A DNA stretch of 14,389 bases from Nitrososphaerales archaeon TH5895 (GTDB lineage: Archaea; Thermoproteota; Nitrososphaeria; Nitrososphaerales; Nitrososphaeraceae): assembly GCA_014523695.1 (NCBI GenBank), contig JAATVS010000141.1:1-14389 (forward strand). Direction: 5' to 3'. Made by a program: the position numbers and the translations under genes. The notes beneath the pieces are model-generated. The model searched no databases, had not been told where the DNA came from, and saw only the letters and a list, made by a program, of their open reading frames with translations. Shown piece by piece: positions 1 through 7,182 of this stretch. The first letter of the stretch is position 1. Each line of letters begins with the position of its first letter.

Positions 1-263
1 CCTCTAGGAGATTCGCCCTCAATTTTCTTGTTCATAACCTCAGTAAAATTGCTTTCAACATCAGTTATGTTTCTACACTTTTTGATGGCCCCCGCCTTTC
101 CTCGACCTCCAACGGGGACTTGTGATTTTAATACTATTGGAAACTTTAGCTCATTCTTAAGAAGCGAACGGGCTTCCTCGATTGAGAATGCCATCCGGGA
201 CTTGGGCGTAGAAATCCCAAATTCCTTAAAAAGCTCCTTCCCTTGATATTCTAGTAACCTCAT
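1..263 (-). CDS. sucC: Succinate--CoA ligase (ADP-forming) beta subunit, N-terminal fragment
   Basis: The minus strand reads open from an ATG at 263 to the window edge, giving 87 residues plus 2 nt. It starts MRLLEYQGKELFKEFGI, the usual opening of SucC and related ATP-grasp CoA ligases. Around residues 46-61 it has KSQVPVGGRGKAGAI, the conserved nucleotide-binding stretch of the family. SucC with SucD interconverts succinyl-CoA and succinate with ADP/ATP in the cytosol. In this lineage that could serve the incomplete TCA cycle or the 3-hydroxypropionate/4-hydroxybutyrate cycle (inference). A TATA box lies 29 nt upstream of the ATG, so the mRNA is probably leaderless. The C-terminal part is beyond the window. 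A malate-CoA ligase beta subunit is the main alternative. Confidence 0.92.
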   Translation of the reverse strand, partial: MRLLEYQGKELFKEFGISTPKSRMAFSIEEARSLLKNELKFPIVLKSQVPVGGRGKAGAIKKCRNITDVESNFTEVMNKKIEGESPR

Positions 264-287
264 CTCTTGGAGAAAAATTAATTAGCT

Positions 288-296
288 TATTTATAA
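288..296 (-). promoter_or_regulatory. TATA box of sucC
   Basis: TTATAAATA on the minus strand is centred about 29 nt before the sucC ATG. This places transcription start at or next to the start codon. Confidence 0.55.
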
Positions 297-400
297 TTCT
301 ATTCAATTTTGTTATTAAAGACACCAAATAAGTAAAAGAACTACAAACTCCCCAGATTTCTGTCATAACTATCTTGTTTGGCACTAGTCGGTTTTAAAAT

Positions 401-407
401 TTATATA
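401..407 (+). promoter_or_regulatory. TATA box of the 56-aa membrane protein gene
   Basis: TTATATA is centred 27 nt before the ATG at 431. The spacing matches other genes in this window and is the main reason to believe the small gene. Confidence 0.5.
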
Positions 408-430
408 TGTAATCAACAAAAGTTGAAAAT

Positions 431-601
431 ATGTATGAGAAAATGACTGCCGTTTGGCTTATCATATTGACAATTATTGTATGCGGTGCAGTTCCTACTT
501 TGATGATATATCTCACAGCCATCCCCAGCTCTGAAATGTCACTTTATATTTATTCCTATTTGGGTAGTGTCCCCATGTCAAACCCGCCAATACGGTATTG
601 A
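431..601 (+). CDS. Small membrane protein, 56 aa, function unknown
   Basis: ATG at 431 opens 56 codons ending in TGA at 599-601. After a short MYEKMT start, residues 7-31 are strongly hydrophobic (VWLIILTIIVCGAV and on), which fits one transmembrane helix. The remaining 25 residues are short, polar and rich in Ser, Tyr and Pro (ending NPPIRY). I do not recognise the family. A TATA box at the leaderless distance supports expression. It lies between divergent sucC and the TPR gene and appears to be transcribed alone. The gene could be spurious, but a promoter at the right spacing plus a clean membrane segment argues against that. Confidence 0.55.
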   Translation: MYEKMTAVWLIILTIIVCGAVPTLMIYLTAIPSSEMSLYIYSYLGSVPMSNPPIRY

Positions 602-672
602 ACGATAAAACGTTTCCTATCTTAGCAACAAAACCACAAGAGTTGAATTTTCTATGGTGAAGCTGTTCCAAA

Positions 673-680
673 TGTATTTA
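673..680 (+). promoter_or_regulatory. TATA-like box of the TPR gene
   Basis: TGTATTTA is centred about 29 nt before the ATG at 706, consistent with a leaderless or nearly leaderless transcript. Confidence 0.4.
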
Positions 681-705
681 ACTACGATCGGAGTAGGTTA
701 ATTAA

Positions 706-1854
706 ATGGGCAATTTCCTTTGGAGGAGGACGCCTAATAAGGATCGGAATGATGATATTTCTGTTCGATCCAGCGAAGAGGAACAACTGGATATTAAAGA
801 TATTCAAAAGACTGACCAATACAAGAAAGGAATTTCTCATATGTCTGACGACAAAATGGAAGATGCGATTCGAGATTTTGATTTGGCTTTACGCCTCGAC
901 CCCAGTTATGTTGATGCGTGGATCAAAAAAGGTTACGCCCATTTTCATCTGGACGAGTTTACAGTAGCCCTTTCATGCTACGATAAGGCTCTTGAAATCG
1001 ATATTAATAACGCAGAAGCTTGGAACCTAAAGGGATTAGCCTTTTATAAGTTAAAAAATTATGAAAAAGCAATACAAGCCTGTGAAAATGCGATAGATTT
1101 TGATCCAAATGACGGGATGGCCTGGTATAATTTGGCATGCTATTTGGTTCTGAGCAAAAATGTAGGAGATGGATTGGAGGCGCTCAAGCGTTCTATCGAA
1201 ATTGATATATCTTTCGCAAGAAAAGCGGTTAGAGATAGAGATTTTGAATACGCAAGAGCCGAGGAAGGATTCAGGCGCATTGTTGAAGTCGTAGTTCTTG
1301 AAGCTATCAGGCAAGGTTACAATTATCCTGGAAAAATAGTCTGGATCACATCTATGGACAAAGAGGAAGTTGAGTACGCACTCACTAGGTTGGCTATGAC
1401 GGGCTTAGTTGTACGGAGGGAACAAAAATATGGTTACTATCCGTTTGGCAGAAAGGAAGAATACTACGAATTAGCAAAAGCTATTGCAGAAAAGGTAGGA
1501 AGTACTAAACGGACAGGGCTTTTACATAGAACCAAAACCATTTCAGCGCCTGTCCAGCAGCTTCGAGATATAAGTGAAATACTTGGTGAGGTCAGGTTAG
1601 CAATAGAAAAAGGAGACTTGGATGCCACGACTAATAACCTTGAACTATTAATAAATCCGACCAAACACGGGGCAGCTATGATTGAACAATTTTTCGACGA
1701 ACATCGTGATCTCAGGTTATCTAATATACGGTTGAGGGATAGGGGCCTTGAATATCTTAACTCACATAAAGTGGAGTTGCTGAATCTGGTTGAAAATATA
1801 GATGCCAAGATTCGAGCCGGTCCAGTTTCGAGTTCGCAACCTAAAGGTCAGTAG
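706..1854 (+). CDS. TPR-repeat protein with winged-helix-like segment
   Basis: The protein has 382 residues. Residues 1-34 are charged and probably flexible. Four tandem 34-residue TPR units follow at about 35-68, 69-102, 103-136 and 137-170. They show the expected W/Y, G, A and hydrophobic-D-P pattern (AWIKKGYAHF, AWNLKGLAFY, AWYNLACYLV). The stretch RDRDFEYARAEEGFRRI at 176-192 is a typical TPR cap. Residues about 195-250 look like a winged helix (helix, helix, then GLVVRREQKYGYYPFG as a wing). The remainder is helical with no motif I know. TPRs bind protein partners and the winged helix may bind nucleic acid, so a scaffold or regulator is possible (inference). The ATG at 706 fits the TATA spacing. 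No transmembrane segment is seen. Confidence 0.88.
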   Translation: MGNFLWRRTPNKDRNDDISVRSSEEEQLDIKDIQKTDQYKKGISHMSDDKMEDAIRDFDLALRLDPSYVDAWIKKGYAHFHLDEFTVALSCYDKALEIDINNAEAWNLKGLAFYKLKNYEKAIQACENAIDFDPNDGMAWYNLACYLVLSKNVGDGLEALKRSIEIDISFARKAVRDRDFEYARAEEGFRRIVEVVVLEAIRQGYNYPGKIVWITSMDKEEVEYALTRLAMTGLVVRREQKYGYYPFGRKEEYYELAKAIAEKVGSTKRTGLLHRTKTISAPVQQLRDISEILGEVRLAIEKGDLDATTNNLELLINPTKHGAAMIEQFFDEHRDLRLSNIRLRDRGLEYLNSHKVELLNLVENIDAKIRAGPVSSSQPKGQ

Positions 1855-1930
1855 ATATTTTCACTATCTAGTGATGTTGGCCTGACTACGAGAGCACGAA
1901 AGATTTGTCTGCAGATATATGAGAGTAAAT

Positions 1931-1942
1931 AATATATTTATA
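1931..1942 (+). promoter_or_regulatory. TATA box of thi4
   Basis: AATATATTTATA is centred 28 nt before the thi4 ATG. The implied leader is essentially zero, so there is no room for a thiamine-pyrophosphate riboswitch upstream of the start. Confidence 0.6.
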
Positions 1943-1964
1943 TGTACAAAGTACGTTTACCACA

Positions 1965-2789
1965 ATGGCAAGGATATTTTCAGAAGTAAGCGAAAGTGAA
2001 ATCACAAGAACAATCACTTCGATGTTTAATGATACATTGCAAGAATATTCTCAGTCCGATGTAATCGTGATAGGCGGAGGCCCCGCTGGGTTGACTGCGG
2101 CCAGGGGGTTAGCAAATAACGGGTTAAGGACTCTAGTGGTTGAACAAAATAATTACCTTGGCGGCGGTTACTGGGTAGGAGGCTACATGATGAATCCTGT
2201 AACAGTAAGAGCACCCGCTCAGATGGTGTGGGAAGAATTAGGAGTTAGGTACAAGAAGATAAGCGATAGTTTGTATGCAACTTGGGGTCCCGAGGCATGT
2301 TCTAAGCTCATTGCCGCTGCATGTGATGCAGGAGTTCGCTTTTTACAACTTACAAAGTTTGATGATTTGGTCCTGAAGGACAAGCGGGTAGGTGGTGTTG
2401 TTGTAAATTGGATGCCGGTTTCAGCACTTCCAAGAAATATCACATGCGTGGACCCAATTGCACTAGAAAGCCGCATTGTAGTCGATGCCTCCGGTCATGA
2501 TTCAGTTGCAGTCAAGAGATTAATGCAAAGAGGTCTTGTAGATTGGAAGGGGATGGATCCTATGTGGGTAGATGCGGGAGAGGACGCTGTAGTAGAAAAT
2601 ACTGGCGAGATATTTCCAGGATTAGTTGCGACTGGGATGTCTGTGACTGAAACATTTGGTCTTCCAAGAATGGGCCCAACGTTTGGTTCTATGCTTCTAT
2701 CTGGGAAGAAAGTTGCAGACATCGTAACCGACAAGCTAAAGGGATTATCTGAATTTCCGAAGGTTAAGGTAAAAAATGCAAAAAAATGA
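1965..2789 (+). CDS. thi4: Thiamine thiazole synthase (Thi4 family), cysteine-type
   Basis: The protein has 274 residues, the normal archaeal length. Residues 33-44 (VIVIGGGPAGLT) form the dinucleotide-binding loop, and GGGYWVGGYMMN at 66-77 is the Thi4 signature. TATWGPEAC-type sequence sits mid-protein and RMGPTFGSMLLSG at 235-247 ends the fold. Thi4 builds the ADP-thiazole carboxylate precursor of thiamine from NAD and glycine, using iron. Cys161 lies directly before V-D-P, where yeast Thi4 has its sulfur-donating cysteine and methanogen enzymes have His. Asp163 and His178 match the iron ligands described for archaeal Thi4. This suggests the self-sacrificing, cysteine-donating chemistry (inference). 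The start is set by the TATA box 28 nt upstream. The trxB gene follows after a 420-bp gap. Confidence 0.95.
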   Translation: MARIFSEVSESEITRTITSMFNDTLQEYSQSDVIVIGGGPAGLTAARGLANNGLRTLVVEQNNYLGGGYWVGGYMMNPVTVRAPAQMVWEELGVRYKKISDSLYATWGPEACSKLIAAACDAGVRFLQLTKFDDLVLKDKRVGGVVVNWMPVSALPRNITCVDPIALESRIVVDASGHDSVAVKRLMQRGLVDWKGMDPMWVDAGEDAVVENTGEIFPGLVATGMSVTETFGLPRMGPTFGSMLLSGKKVADIVTDKLKGLSEFPKVKVKNAKK

Positions 2790-3209
2790 GTGCCTAACAT
2801 TAGCTGAAAACCAGGAGAGCGCTGATTGGTTCGACAAATGGCTTCATGTGCTAGCATAACTGATGGCACGGCCCTTTTGTTTCTTAAAGAGTTACCTTCG
2901 AACTTCACAACTCGATGATTTTGGTTTTTTCGGGATGATAGTAAATGATATAGCTGGCTCAAATATTGACAATATCGTTTGAGAAAACATGGCACAGTTA
3001 CTAGTTAACTGGTATCTCGTATCATTGGTGCCCAATTCACGACTTCTAATGAGATGTAGAGCAAATCGTTTCAATGTGATCTAGTAGGCGGATCTGTTGT
3101 CGTCACCTTTCTGTGGGTAGACCATCCAGGGTAAGCGACAAACAATGAATGCAATAGCATTTCCGAACGAATTATTAACAGGTCGTTACTCCTTAGATCC
3201 TAAAAATCC
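2790..3209 (+). other. 420-bp intergenic stretch without a recognised gene
   Basis: No ORF here looks like a protein. A 39-codon plus-strand ORF (2863-2982) and a 60-codon minus ORF (2892-3074) lack promoter spacing, family resemblance and sensible composition. No tRNA cloverleaf, box C/D motif pair or long inverted repeat was seen. A TATA-like ATTATTAA at 3171-3178 lies about 35 nt before trxB and may be its promoter with a short leader. The rest could be a decayed gene or an unrecognised RNA. Confidence 0.5.
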
Positions 3210-4187
3210 ATGTCCAACGATCCTCGGAGAAGCGAAAGCAATTCTTCCCAGAGACCTGACACATATGAAGTGGTAATTATAGGGTCTGGACCGGCAGGTT
3301 ACACCGCTGGGATATATACTTCTAGAGCTAAATTGAATACGCTTCTAATCTCGGGATCTCTCCCCGGTGGCCAGCTGATGACGACAAGTGAGGTAGAGAA
3401 TTATCCAGGATTTCCAAATGGAATTTTTGGCCCTGAATTGATGATGAATATGCGTCAACAGGCAGAGAGGTTTGGGGCGAAGCTGTTAGATGATGAGGTA
3501 GTGGAAGTCGATTTCAAGAGGAGGCCCTTCGGAATTAGAACACAAGGTCAGGAGTTCCGCTCTGAGTCAGTTATCATTTGTACTGGAGCATCTCCGCGAA
3601 AGCTAGGCCTGAAAGCTGAGCAGGAGTTCGCAGGTAAGGGCATCTCATACTGTGCAACATGTGACGGCCCTTTTTTCAAAGGGGAGGATATTGCGGTCGT
3701 AGGTGGAGGTGATACCGCAATTGAGGAAGCAACATTTTTGACAAAATTTGGAAAATCTGTGAAGATAATCCATAGAAAAGACTCCTTGAGAGCGAGCAAG
3801 ATCCTCCAAGAAAAAGCCTTTGAAAATCCTAAGATTGATTTCGTCTGGGATCATGTAGTATCCGATATTAGCGGCAATAGGAAGATCAGCAGCATTTCAG
3901 TTAGGAATCTAAGGACAGGTGAGGAAAGGAAAATATCCGTCGGTGGCCTCTTTGTCGCGATAGGACATGAGCCCAACACGTCTATCTTTAGGGGCCAACT
4001 GCAGCTCGATGATAAAGGTTACATAGCTCTGACAAAGAACACTAAAACAAGCGTTGAGGGAGTATTTGCAGCTGGCGATGTACACGATTATAGATATCGT
4101 CAGGCGATCACAGCTGGAGGATTTGGATGTATGGCAGCGTTAGACGTCGAAAAGTGGCTGGTGGAGATTCGAGGAGCTGGTCTATAA
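3210..4187 (+). CDS. trxB: Thioredoxin reductase (TrxB family)
   Basis: The protein has 325 residues. The FAD site GSGPAG is at 25-30. The redox-active pair is Cys148-Ala-Thr-Cys151, followed by D-G-P. The nucleotide site VVGGGDTA is at 163-170, and HRKDSLRASK at 188-197 carries basic residues expected to bind the NADPH 2'-phosphate. The closing FAD motif GVFAAGDV is at 284-291. The enzyme passes electrons from NAD(P)H through FAD and the CATC disulfide to thioredoxin in the cytosol. An N-terminal extension of about 18 polar residues precedes the first strand. The ATG at 3210 is the first sensible start because an in-frame TAA lies close upstream. It ends 34 nt from the convergent cysteine synthase gene. 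An electron donor other than NADPH is possible in archaea. Confidence 0.95.
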   Translation: MSNDPRRSESNSSQRPDTYEVVIIGSGPAGYTAGIYTSRAKLNTLLISGSLPGGQLMTTSEVENYPGFPNGIFGPELMMNMRQQAERFGAKLLDDEVVEVDFKRRPFGIRTQGQEFRSESVIICTGASPRKLGLKAEQEFAGKGISYCATCDGPFFKGEDIAVVGGGDTAIEEATFLTKFGKSVKIIHRKDSLRASKILQEKAFENPKIDFVWDHVVSDISGNRKISSISVRNLRTGEERKISVGGLFVAIGHEPNTSIFRGQLQLDDKGYIALTKNTKTSVEGVFAAGDVHDYRYRQAITAGGFGCMAALDVEKWLVEIRGAGL

Positions 4188-4221
4188 CATTTAATGGCAT
4201 ACAACGGCATATGCTATTATG

Positions 4222-5229
4222 CTAATTGGCATCAAAGGCTAGCGATGGGAGATGTTTTGACTCAGATATTATGCTGGCAATCTGGCTCTCGTCGAACAAA
4301 TTCAATTGTTTATAGAGTGTCTTAAACTTCCTACCGTCGTCTGCAAAAATGCCTACAATAGAGCCTCTGCTTTTCATTTCTTGTGAGATCTTCACCATAG
4401 CTGACATCACGGCGCCAGTCGAGGGACCAACAAATAACCTCTCCTTTTCGGCCAATTCTTTTACCATCAAGAATGATTCATCGTTGGTAGCCGTAATCCA
4501 TCCATCAGCGATATGTTTTCTTCTCGAGAAGAGGTCCGGCATAGCGGATTCTTCAAAATTCCTCAAACCTTGCAATAAATGGTTTCGTTGTGCCTGTACT
4601 GCTATGACTTTGATCTCTGGATTTTTTTCCTTCAAGAACGTCCCCGTACCGGTGATTGTTCCCCCAGTTCCGCATCCTGTGACAAAGTGCGTTACACTAC
4701 CTTCAGTTTGTTCCCATATTTCAGGTCCCGTTGCTTCATAATGAGACAAGAAGTTTGCATCATTTTCATATTGATTTGGCATGTAGTATATATCAGGCCT
4801 GGGTTTCGATATGGCCTTTGCAAGAGCTATACTCTGATCGGTACCGGCTCCCACTCTTGGACAAAGATCGTCTGTTGTTTCATGTAAACTAGCTCCCAAT
4901 TTTCTTAACAGCGACTTGGTCTCTTGACTTACTTTCTCAGGAATGACTATTTCAACTTTATAGCCTAAAGCCGTGGCAATGCCAGCCAGGGCGATTCCAG
5001 TATTACCTGAACTAGGTTCGATAATGATGCTGGAACCCTTTCTAAGTGATCCTTTCTTTTCGCCATCCTTGATCATCCAATACGCGGGTCTATCTTTCAC
5101 CGACCCAAATGGATTATACCATTCGAGTTTAGCATAAAACTTAATGGATTTAGTTGAAAACGTAGACAGTTCTACTAGTGGGGTATTCCCAATACTTTCA
5201 GCAGCTTTCGCCTGAGCTAAAGTAGCCAT
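4222..5229 (-). CDS. cysM: Cysteine synthase, CysM-like (PLP-dependent)
   Basis: The protein has 335 residues of the cysteine synthase/cystathionine beta-synthase fold. The PLP lysine is Lys45 in NPFGSVKDRPA. The substrate loop is PSSGNTGIAL at 72-81. The phosphate-binding loop is GCGTGGTITGTG at 185-196, and PSTGA near 269-273 faces the pyridine nitrogen. The segment around 221-224 reads GLRN and continues with an acidic stretch and MPDLF, which resembles CysM/O-phosphoserine sulfhydrylases more than CysK (family knowledge from memory). It makes cysteine from activated serine and a sulfur donor. It is the last gene of the minus-strand cluster, 4 nt after the TusA-like gene. A GGGGAAG sequence at 5237-5243, 7 nt before the ATG, may act as an internal ribosome site. 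CysK remains an alternative. Confidence 0.92.
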   Translation of the reverse strand: MATLAQAKAAESIGNTPLVELSTFSTKSIKFYAKLEWYNPFGSVKDRPAYWMIKDGEKKGSLRKGSSIIIEPSSGNTGIALAGIATALGYKVEIVIPEKVSQETKSLLRKLGASLHETTDDLCPRVGAGTDQSIALAKAISKPRPDIYYMPNQYENDANFLSHYEATGPEIWEQTEGSVTHFVTGCGTGGTITGTGTFLKEKNPEIKVIAVQAQRNHLLQGLRNFEESAMPDLFSRRKHIADGWITATNDESFLMVKELAEKERLFVGPSTGAVMSAMVKISQEMKSRGSIVGIFADDGRKFKTLYKQLNLFDESQIASIISESKHLPSLAFDAN

Positions 5230-5233
5230 ATCT

Positions 5234-5482
5234 TTACTTCCCCTTTTTTATTGTAAATTCCAGATCTGGTTTAATCATGTTAACTGAAAGCAGCTCATGC
5301 CCATTTCTACTGACCCATCTTGAAATATCTTCTTCAGAAGCAGGATCATCAGCAATTACCTTGATTATCTCTCCTATGGCAAGTCGTTCCATTTCTATTT
5401 TGGTTCGGAATACCGGTTCAGGGCAATACAATCCCCTCACATCAATTGTCTTTGTAGGAACAATGTCACTTTTGGCGCTCAA
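5234..5482 (-). CDS. tusA: TusA/SirA-family sulfur carrier protein
   Basis: The protein has 82 residues, normal for the family. IDVRGLYCPEPVFRTK carries the signature C-P-x-P with Cys20 as the presumed persulfide site. The middle has KVIADDPASEEDISRW, the usual beta-turn-helix of TusA. TusA-like proteins receive sulfane sulfur as Cys-SSH and hand it to a partner. The start is TTG at 5482, since an in-frame TGA lies upstream with no ATG between. A TATA-like TTTAATAT about 30 nt upstream fits a leaderless transcript. The 4-nt gap to the CysM-like gene suggests cotranscription and linked work in cysteine or sulfur transfer (inference). The actual partner is unproven. Confidence 0.92.
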   Translation of the reverse strand: MSAKSDIVPTKTIDVRGLYCPEPVFRTKIEMERLAIGEIIKVIADDPASEEDISRWVSRNGHELLSVNMIKPDLEFTIKKGK

Positions 5483-5508
5483 GGAACAGATTAAATGGAG
5501 TTCTCAAG

Positions 5509-5516
5509 ATATTAAA
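5509..5516 (-). promoter_or_regulatory. TATA box of the tusA-cysM pair
   Basis: TTTAATAT on the minus strand is centred about 30 nt before the TTG start of tusA, in the 83-bp (or slightly longer) gap after cofE. It would allow the pair to be expressed separately from cofE. Confidence 0.45.
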
Positions 5517-5565
5517 TGTTTAGAAAGATTCTGACAGGCTACAATTTCTATATGTATTATATTTT

Positions 5566-6318
5566 CTATCTGAAAAGGTCCTGAACACTGTCTCTCACTA
5601 GTGTTTTCGCGGTATTGCTCACCGCGGAAGAAAATTCGTAGCCTCTAATAATGGCTATCGGCACCCTCTCAGTTTTGCCCATTACGAGCTCAGCTGCTGA
5701 AGCAAGTTCATCCACAACTGCAATTTCGGTTATCCTCAGAATATTACCGTACATATCGGCCTTTCCTATATAGCTCTTTATCGAGTCAATACCGGCTACC
5801 CCTATTGCAACATTTGTCTGTCCTAGTCTAAATGGCCTTCCAAATGTATCTGATATCACAACAGCAATGTTCATACCAATCGTCTCTGCAATCACCTGTT
5901 TTATCCGTCTGGCGGAGAGGTCTGGATCAACCGGCAACAGTAAAACAAAATCGTTTCCAGGGTCACTTACATTACTTTGGTCTATACCTGCATTAGCACA
6001 GACAAATCCATGTTTTGTTTCGGTGACGATGACATTTTCCGAATACCTCACTATACTCTTTGACTCTATGAGAACTAATTCAATGAATCTGGGGTCCTTA
6101 TTTGTTTTGCTAGCCAATTCGAATGCGTGGTTTGAAGGTTTTATCGACGACAAATTTATCATGCGACCCTCAGATTTTGAAATAATTTTTTGTGTAATCA
6201 CCACCACGTCATGATTCTGCATAGATACTCCGCTAGCGCTGGCTGCCTGCAGTATTAATTTACCAATATCATCACCTGTTGTTACATCTTCGTTTACCGG
6301 TAGTGGTATGATATGCAA
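5566..6318 (-). CDS. cofE: Coenzyme F420-0:L-glutamate ligase
   Basis: The protein has 250 residues from the TTG at 6318. An upstream in-frame TTG at 6333 would give 255. I prefer 6318 for two reasons. A TATA box at 6341-6349 lies 27-28 nt before it, and CofE proteins normally begin only a few residues before the I-I-P-L-P strand. Motifs, numbered from 6333, are TQKIISKSEGR at 47-57, ANAGIDQSN at 113-121, DPDLSARRI at 136-144, SDTFGRPFRLGQTNVAIG at 161-178 and MGKTERVPIAIIRG at 218-231. The enzyme adds gamma-linked glutamates to F420-0 with GTP and divalent metal. It is the single-domain archaeal form, without the nitroreductase domain of mycobacterial FbiB. It lies 20-35 nt after the phosphatase gene. 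Confidence 0.94.
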   Translation of the reverse strand: MHIIPLPVNEDVTTGDDIGKLILQAASASGVSMQNHDVVVITQKIISKSEGRMINLSSIKPSNHAFELASKTNKDPRFIELVLIESKSIVRYSENVIVTETKHGFVCANAGIDQSNVSDPGNDFVLLLPVDPDLSARRIKQVIAETIGMNIAVVISDTFGRPFRLGQTNVAIGVAGIDSIKSYIGKADMYGNILRITEIAVVDELASAAELVMGKTERVPIAIIRGYEFSSAVSNTAKTLVRDSVQDLFR

Positions 6319-6340
6319 GGGCTGGCTCGACAATTGTTTT

Positions 6341-6349
6341 GAATATATA
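6341..6349 (-). promoter_or_regulatory. TATA box deciding the cofE start
   Basis: TATATATTC on the minus strand, in the gap just after the phosphatase stop, is about 27 nt from the TTG at 6318 but only about 12 nt from the TTG at 6333. This favours the downstream start. Confidence 0.45.
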
Positions 6350-6353
6350 CAAT

Positions 6354-7004
6354 CTAAATATTAGCTAGTACTGCTTTACCGTATCTTTTTTCAAGCAAAT
6401 TCAATAGAAGTGATAAATCATGAATTTCAATCACTGCGTGCGCTCTTTCTCTTATCTTATCCACTGGGCAAAATCCAACCGTAAATCCGGCAAGGTCAAA
6501 AAGTTTCAGATCGTTTGCACCGTCAACCACCACGACCGTCTCTTCTTTTTTGACTCCCCATTCTAGTATTACATCCTTTACAGCAGCTGCCTTATCAGAG
6601 GTAACTTTCACCATAACATCTTCCAAAATTCCATTAGAGAAAATCAACTCATTAGAAAATATTCTATCCAGACCAAGCATGTCTTTTAGTCTATCGGTTA
6701 TTATTGTGAAGCCGCCAGATACAGCGATTAATTTCCAACCTGACCGCTTTAAGGCTTGACATAATTCTAAGGCACCTGGCATAATCTGCAGATTTTCGCC
6801 AATCTTCTTTGCTTCAGCATATCGTATACCTTTCAAGGCATGAACTCGTTTTACAAGACCTTCTTCCCAGTTGATTTCACCGCGGATTCCTTGCTTGGTA
6901 ATGTCCCATATCTCTTTCTCCTTCTCTGGGCCCATAACCTGAGCTAGAACAGGGAGATACTCAGCATTCAAAAGAACTCCTTCAACGTCAAAGACGACAA
7001 GCAT
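6354..7004 (-). CDS. HAD-superfamily phosphatase, phosphoserine phosphatase-like
   Basis: The protein has 216 residues. Motif I is FDVEGVLL at 5-12 (Asp6 nucleophile, Glu8 in place of the usual second Asp). Motif II is AVSGG with Ser96. Motif III is Lys138 in SDKAAAV, and motif IV is DGANDLKLF with Asp161 and Asp165. A helical cap (about 14-75) sits between motifs I and II, as in SerB. The D-x-E form also occurs in ThrH phosphoserine phosphatase/phosphotransferases (from memory). The likely reaction is removal of phosphate from phosphoserine to give serine. The neighbouring CysM-like gene uses activated serine, which agrees with this but does not prove it. The ATG at 7004 starts just before the first strand, as is usual. 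Another small phosphomonoester is possible. Confidence 0.85.
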   Translation of the reverse strand: MLVVFDVEGVLLNAEYLPVLAQVMGPEKEKEIWDITKQGIRGEINWEEGLVKRVHALKGIRYAEAKKIGENLQIMPGALELCQALKRSGWKLIAVSGGFTIITDRLKDMLGLDRIFSNELIFSNGILEDVMVKVTSDKAAAVKDVILEWGVKKEETVVVVDGANDLKLFDLAGFTVGFCPVDKIRERAHAVIEIHDLSLLLNLLEKRYGKAVLANI

Positions 7005-7035
7005 CTTAGGGTTATTATTTAGACCTCTGATTTTA

Positions 7036-7045
7036 CTATATATTA
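7036..7045 (-). promoter_or_regulatory. TATA box of the phosphatase-cofE-tusA-cysM cluster
   Basis: TTAATATATA on the minus strand is centred about 36 nt before the ATG at 7004, which would leave a leader of roughly 10 nt. It shares the 178-bp divergent region with the promoter of the 97-aa protein gene. Confidence 0.45.
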
Positions 7046-7150
7046 ACTTTGTTTAGAAAAAAACAAGCAGAAGGATACCTTGGTCGGAGATTCAATAAAA
7101 ATGGAATAAACATTCGAACAAATCACTGTTATCTGCCACAAAGGAAAAGC

Positions 7151-7157
7151 ATTATAT
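7151..7157 (+). promoter_or_regulatory. TATA box of the 97-aa protein gene
   Basis: ATTATAT is centred about 29 nt before the ATG at 7183. An earlier ATG at 7179 runs into TGA after three codons, so the promoter and reading frame both point to 7183. Confidence 0.5.
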
Positions 7158-7182
7158 CATGAAATTGCCGATGCTTGTATGA

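Noticed and set aside
28..246. 72-codon plus-strand ORF
   Set aside because: It is the antisense of the sucC fragment, which has clear family motifs on the minus strand.
1861..1874. TCACTA-TC-TAGTGA palindrome after the TPR gene as a terminator
   Set aside because: A 6-bp repeat with a 2-nt centre cannot form a normal hairpin loop and lacks a T-tract after it. It is likely chance.
2495..2995. 166-codon minus-strand ORF
   Set aside because: Mostly antisense to thi4. Its composition (rich in Ser, Leu, Arg, with no motif) is that of a shadow frame.
2863..3074. Short ORFs on both strands in the thi4-trxB gap
   Set aside because: No promoter at the usual spacing, no recognisable motif, and the two ORFs overlap each other on opposite strands.
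4349..4887. Plus-strand ORFs of 130 and 102 codons
   Set aside because: Antisense shadows of the cysteine synthase gene.
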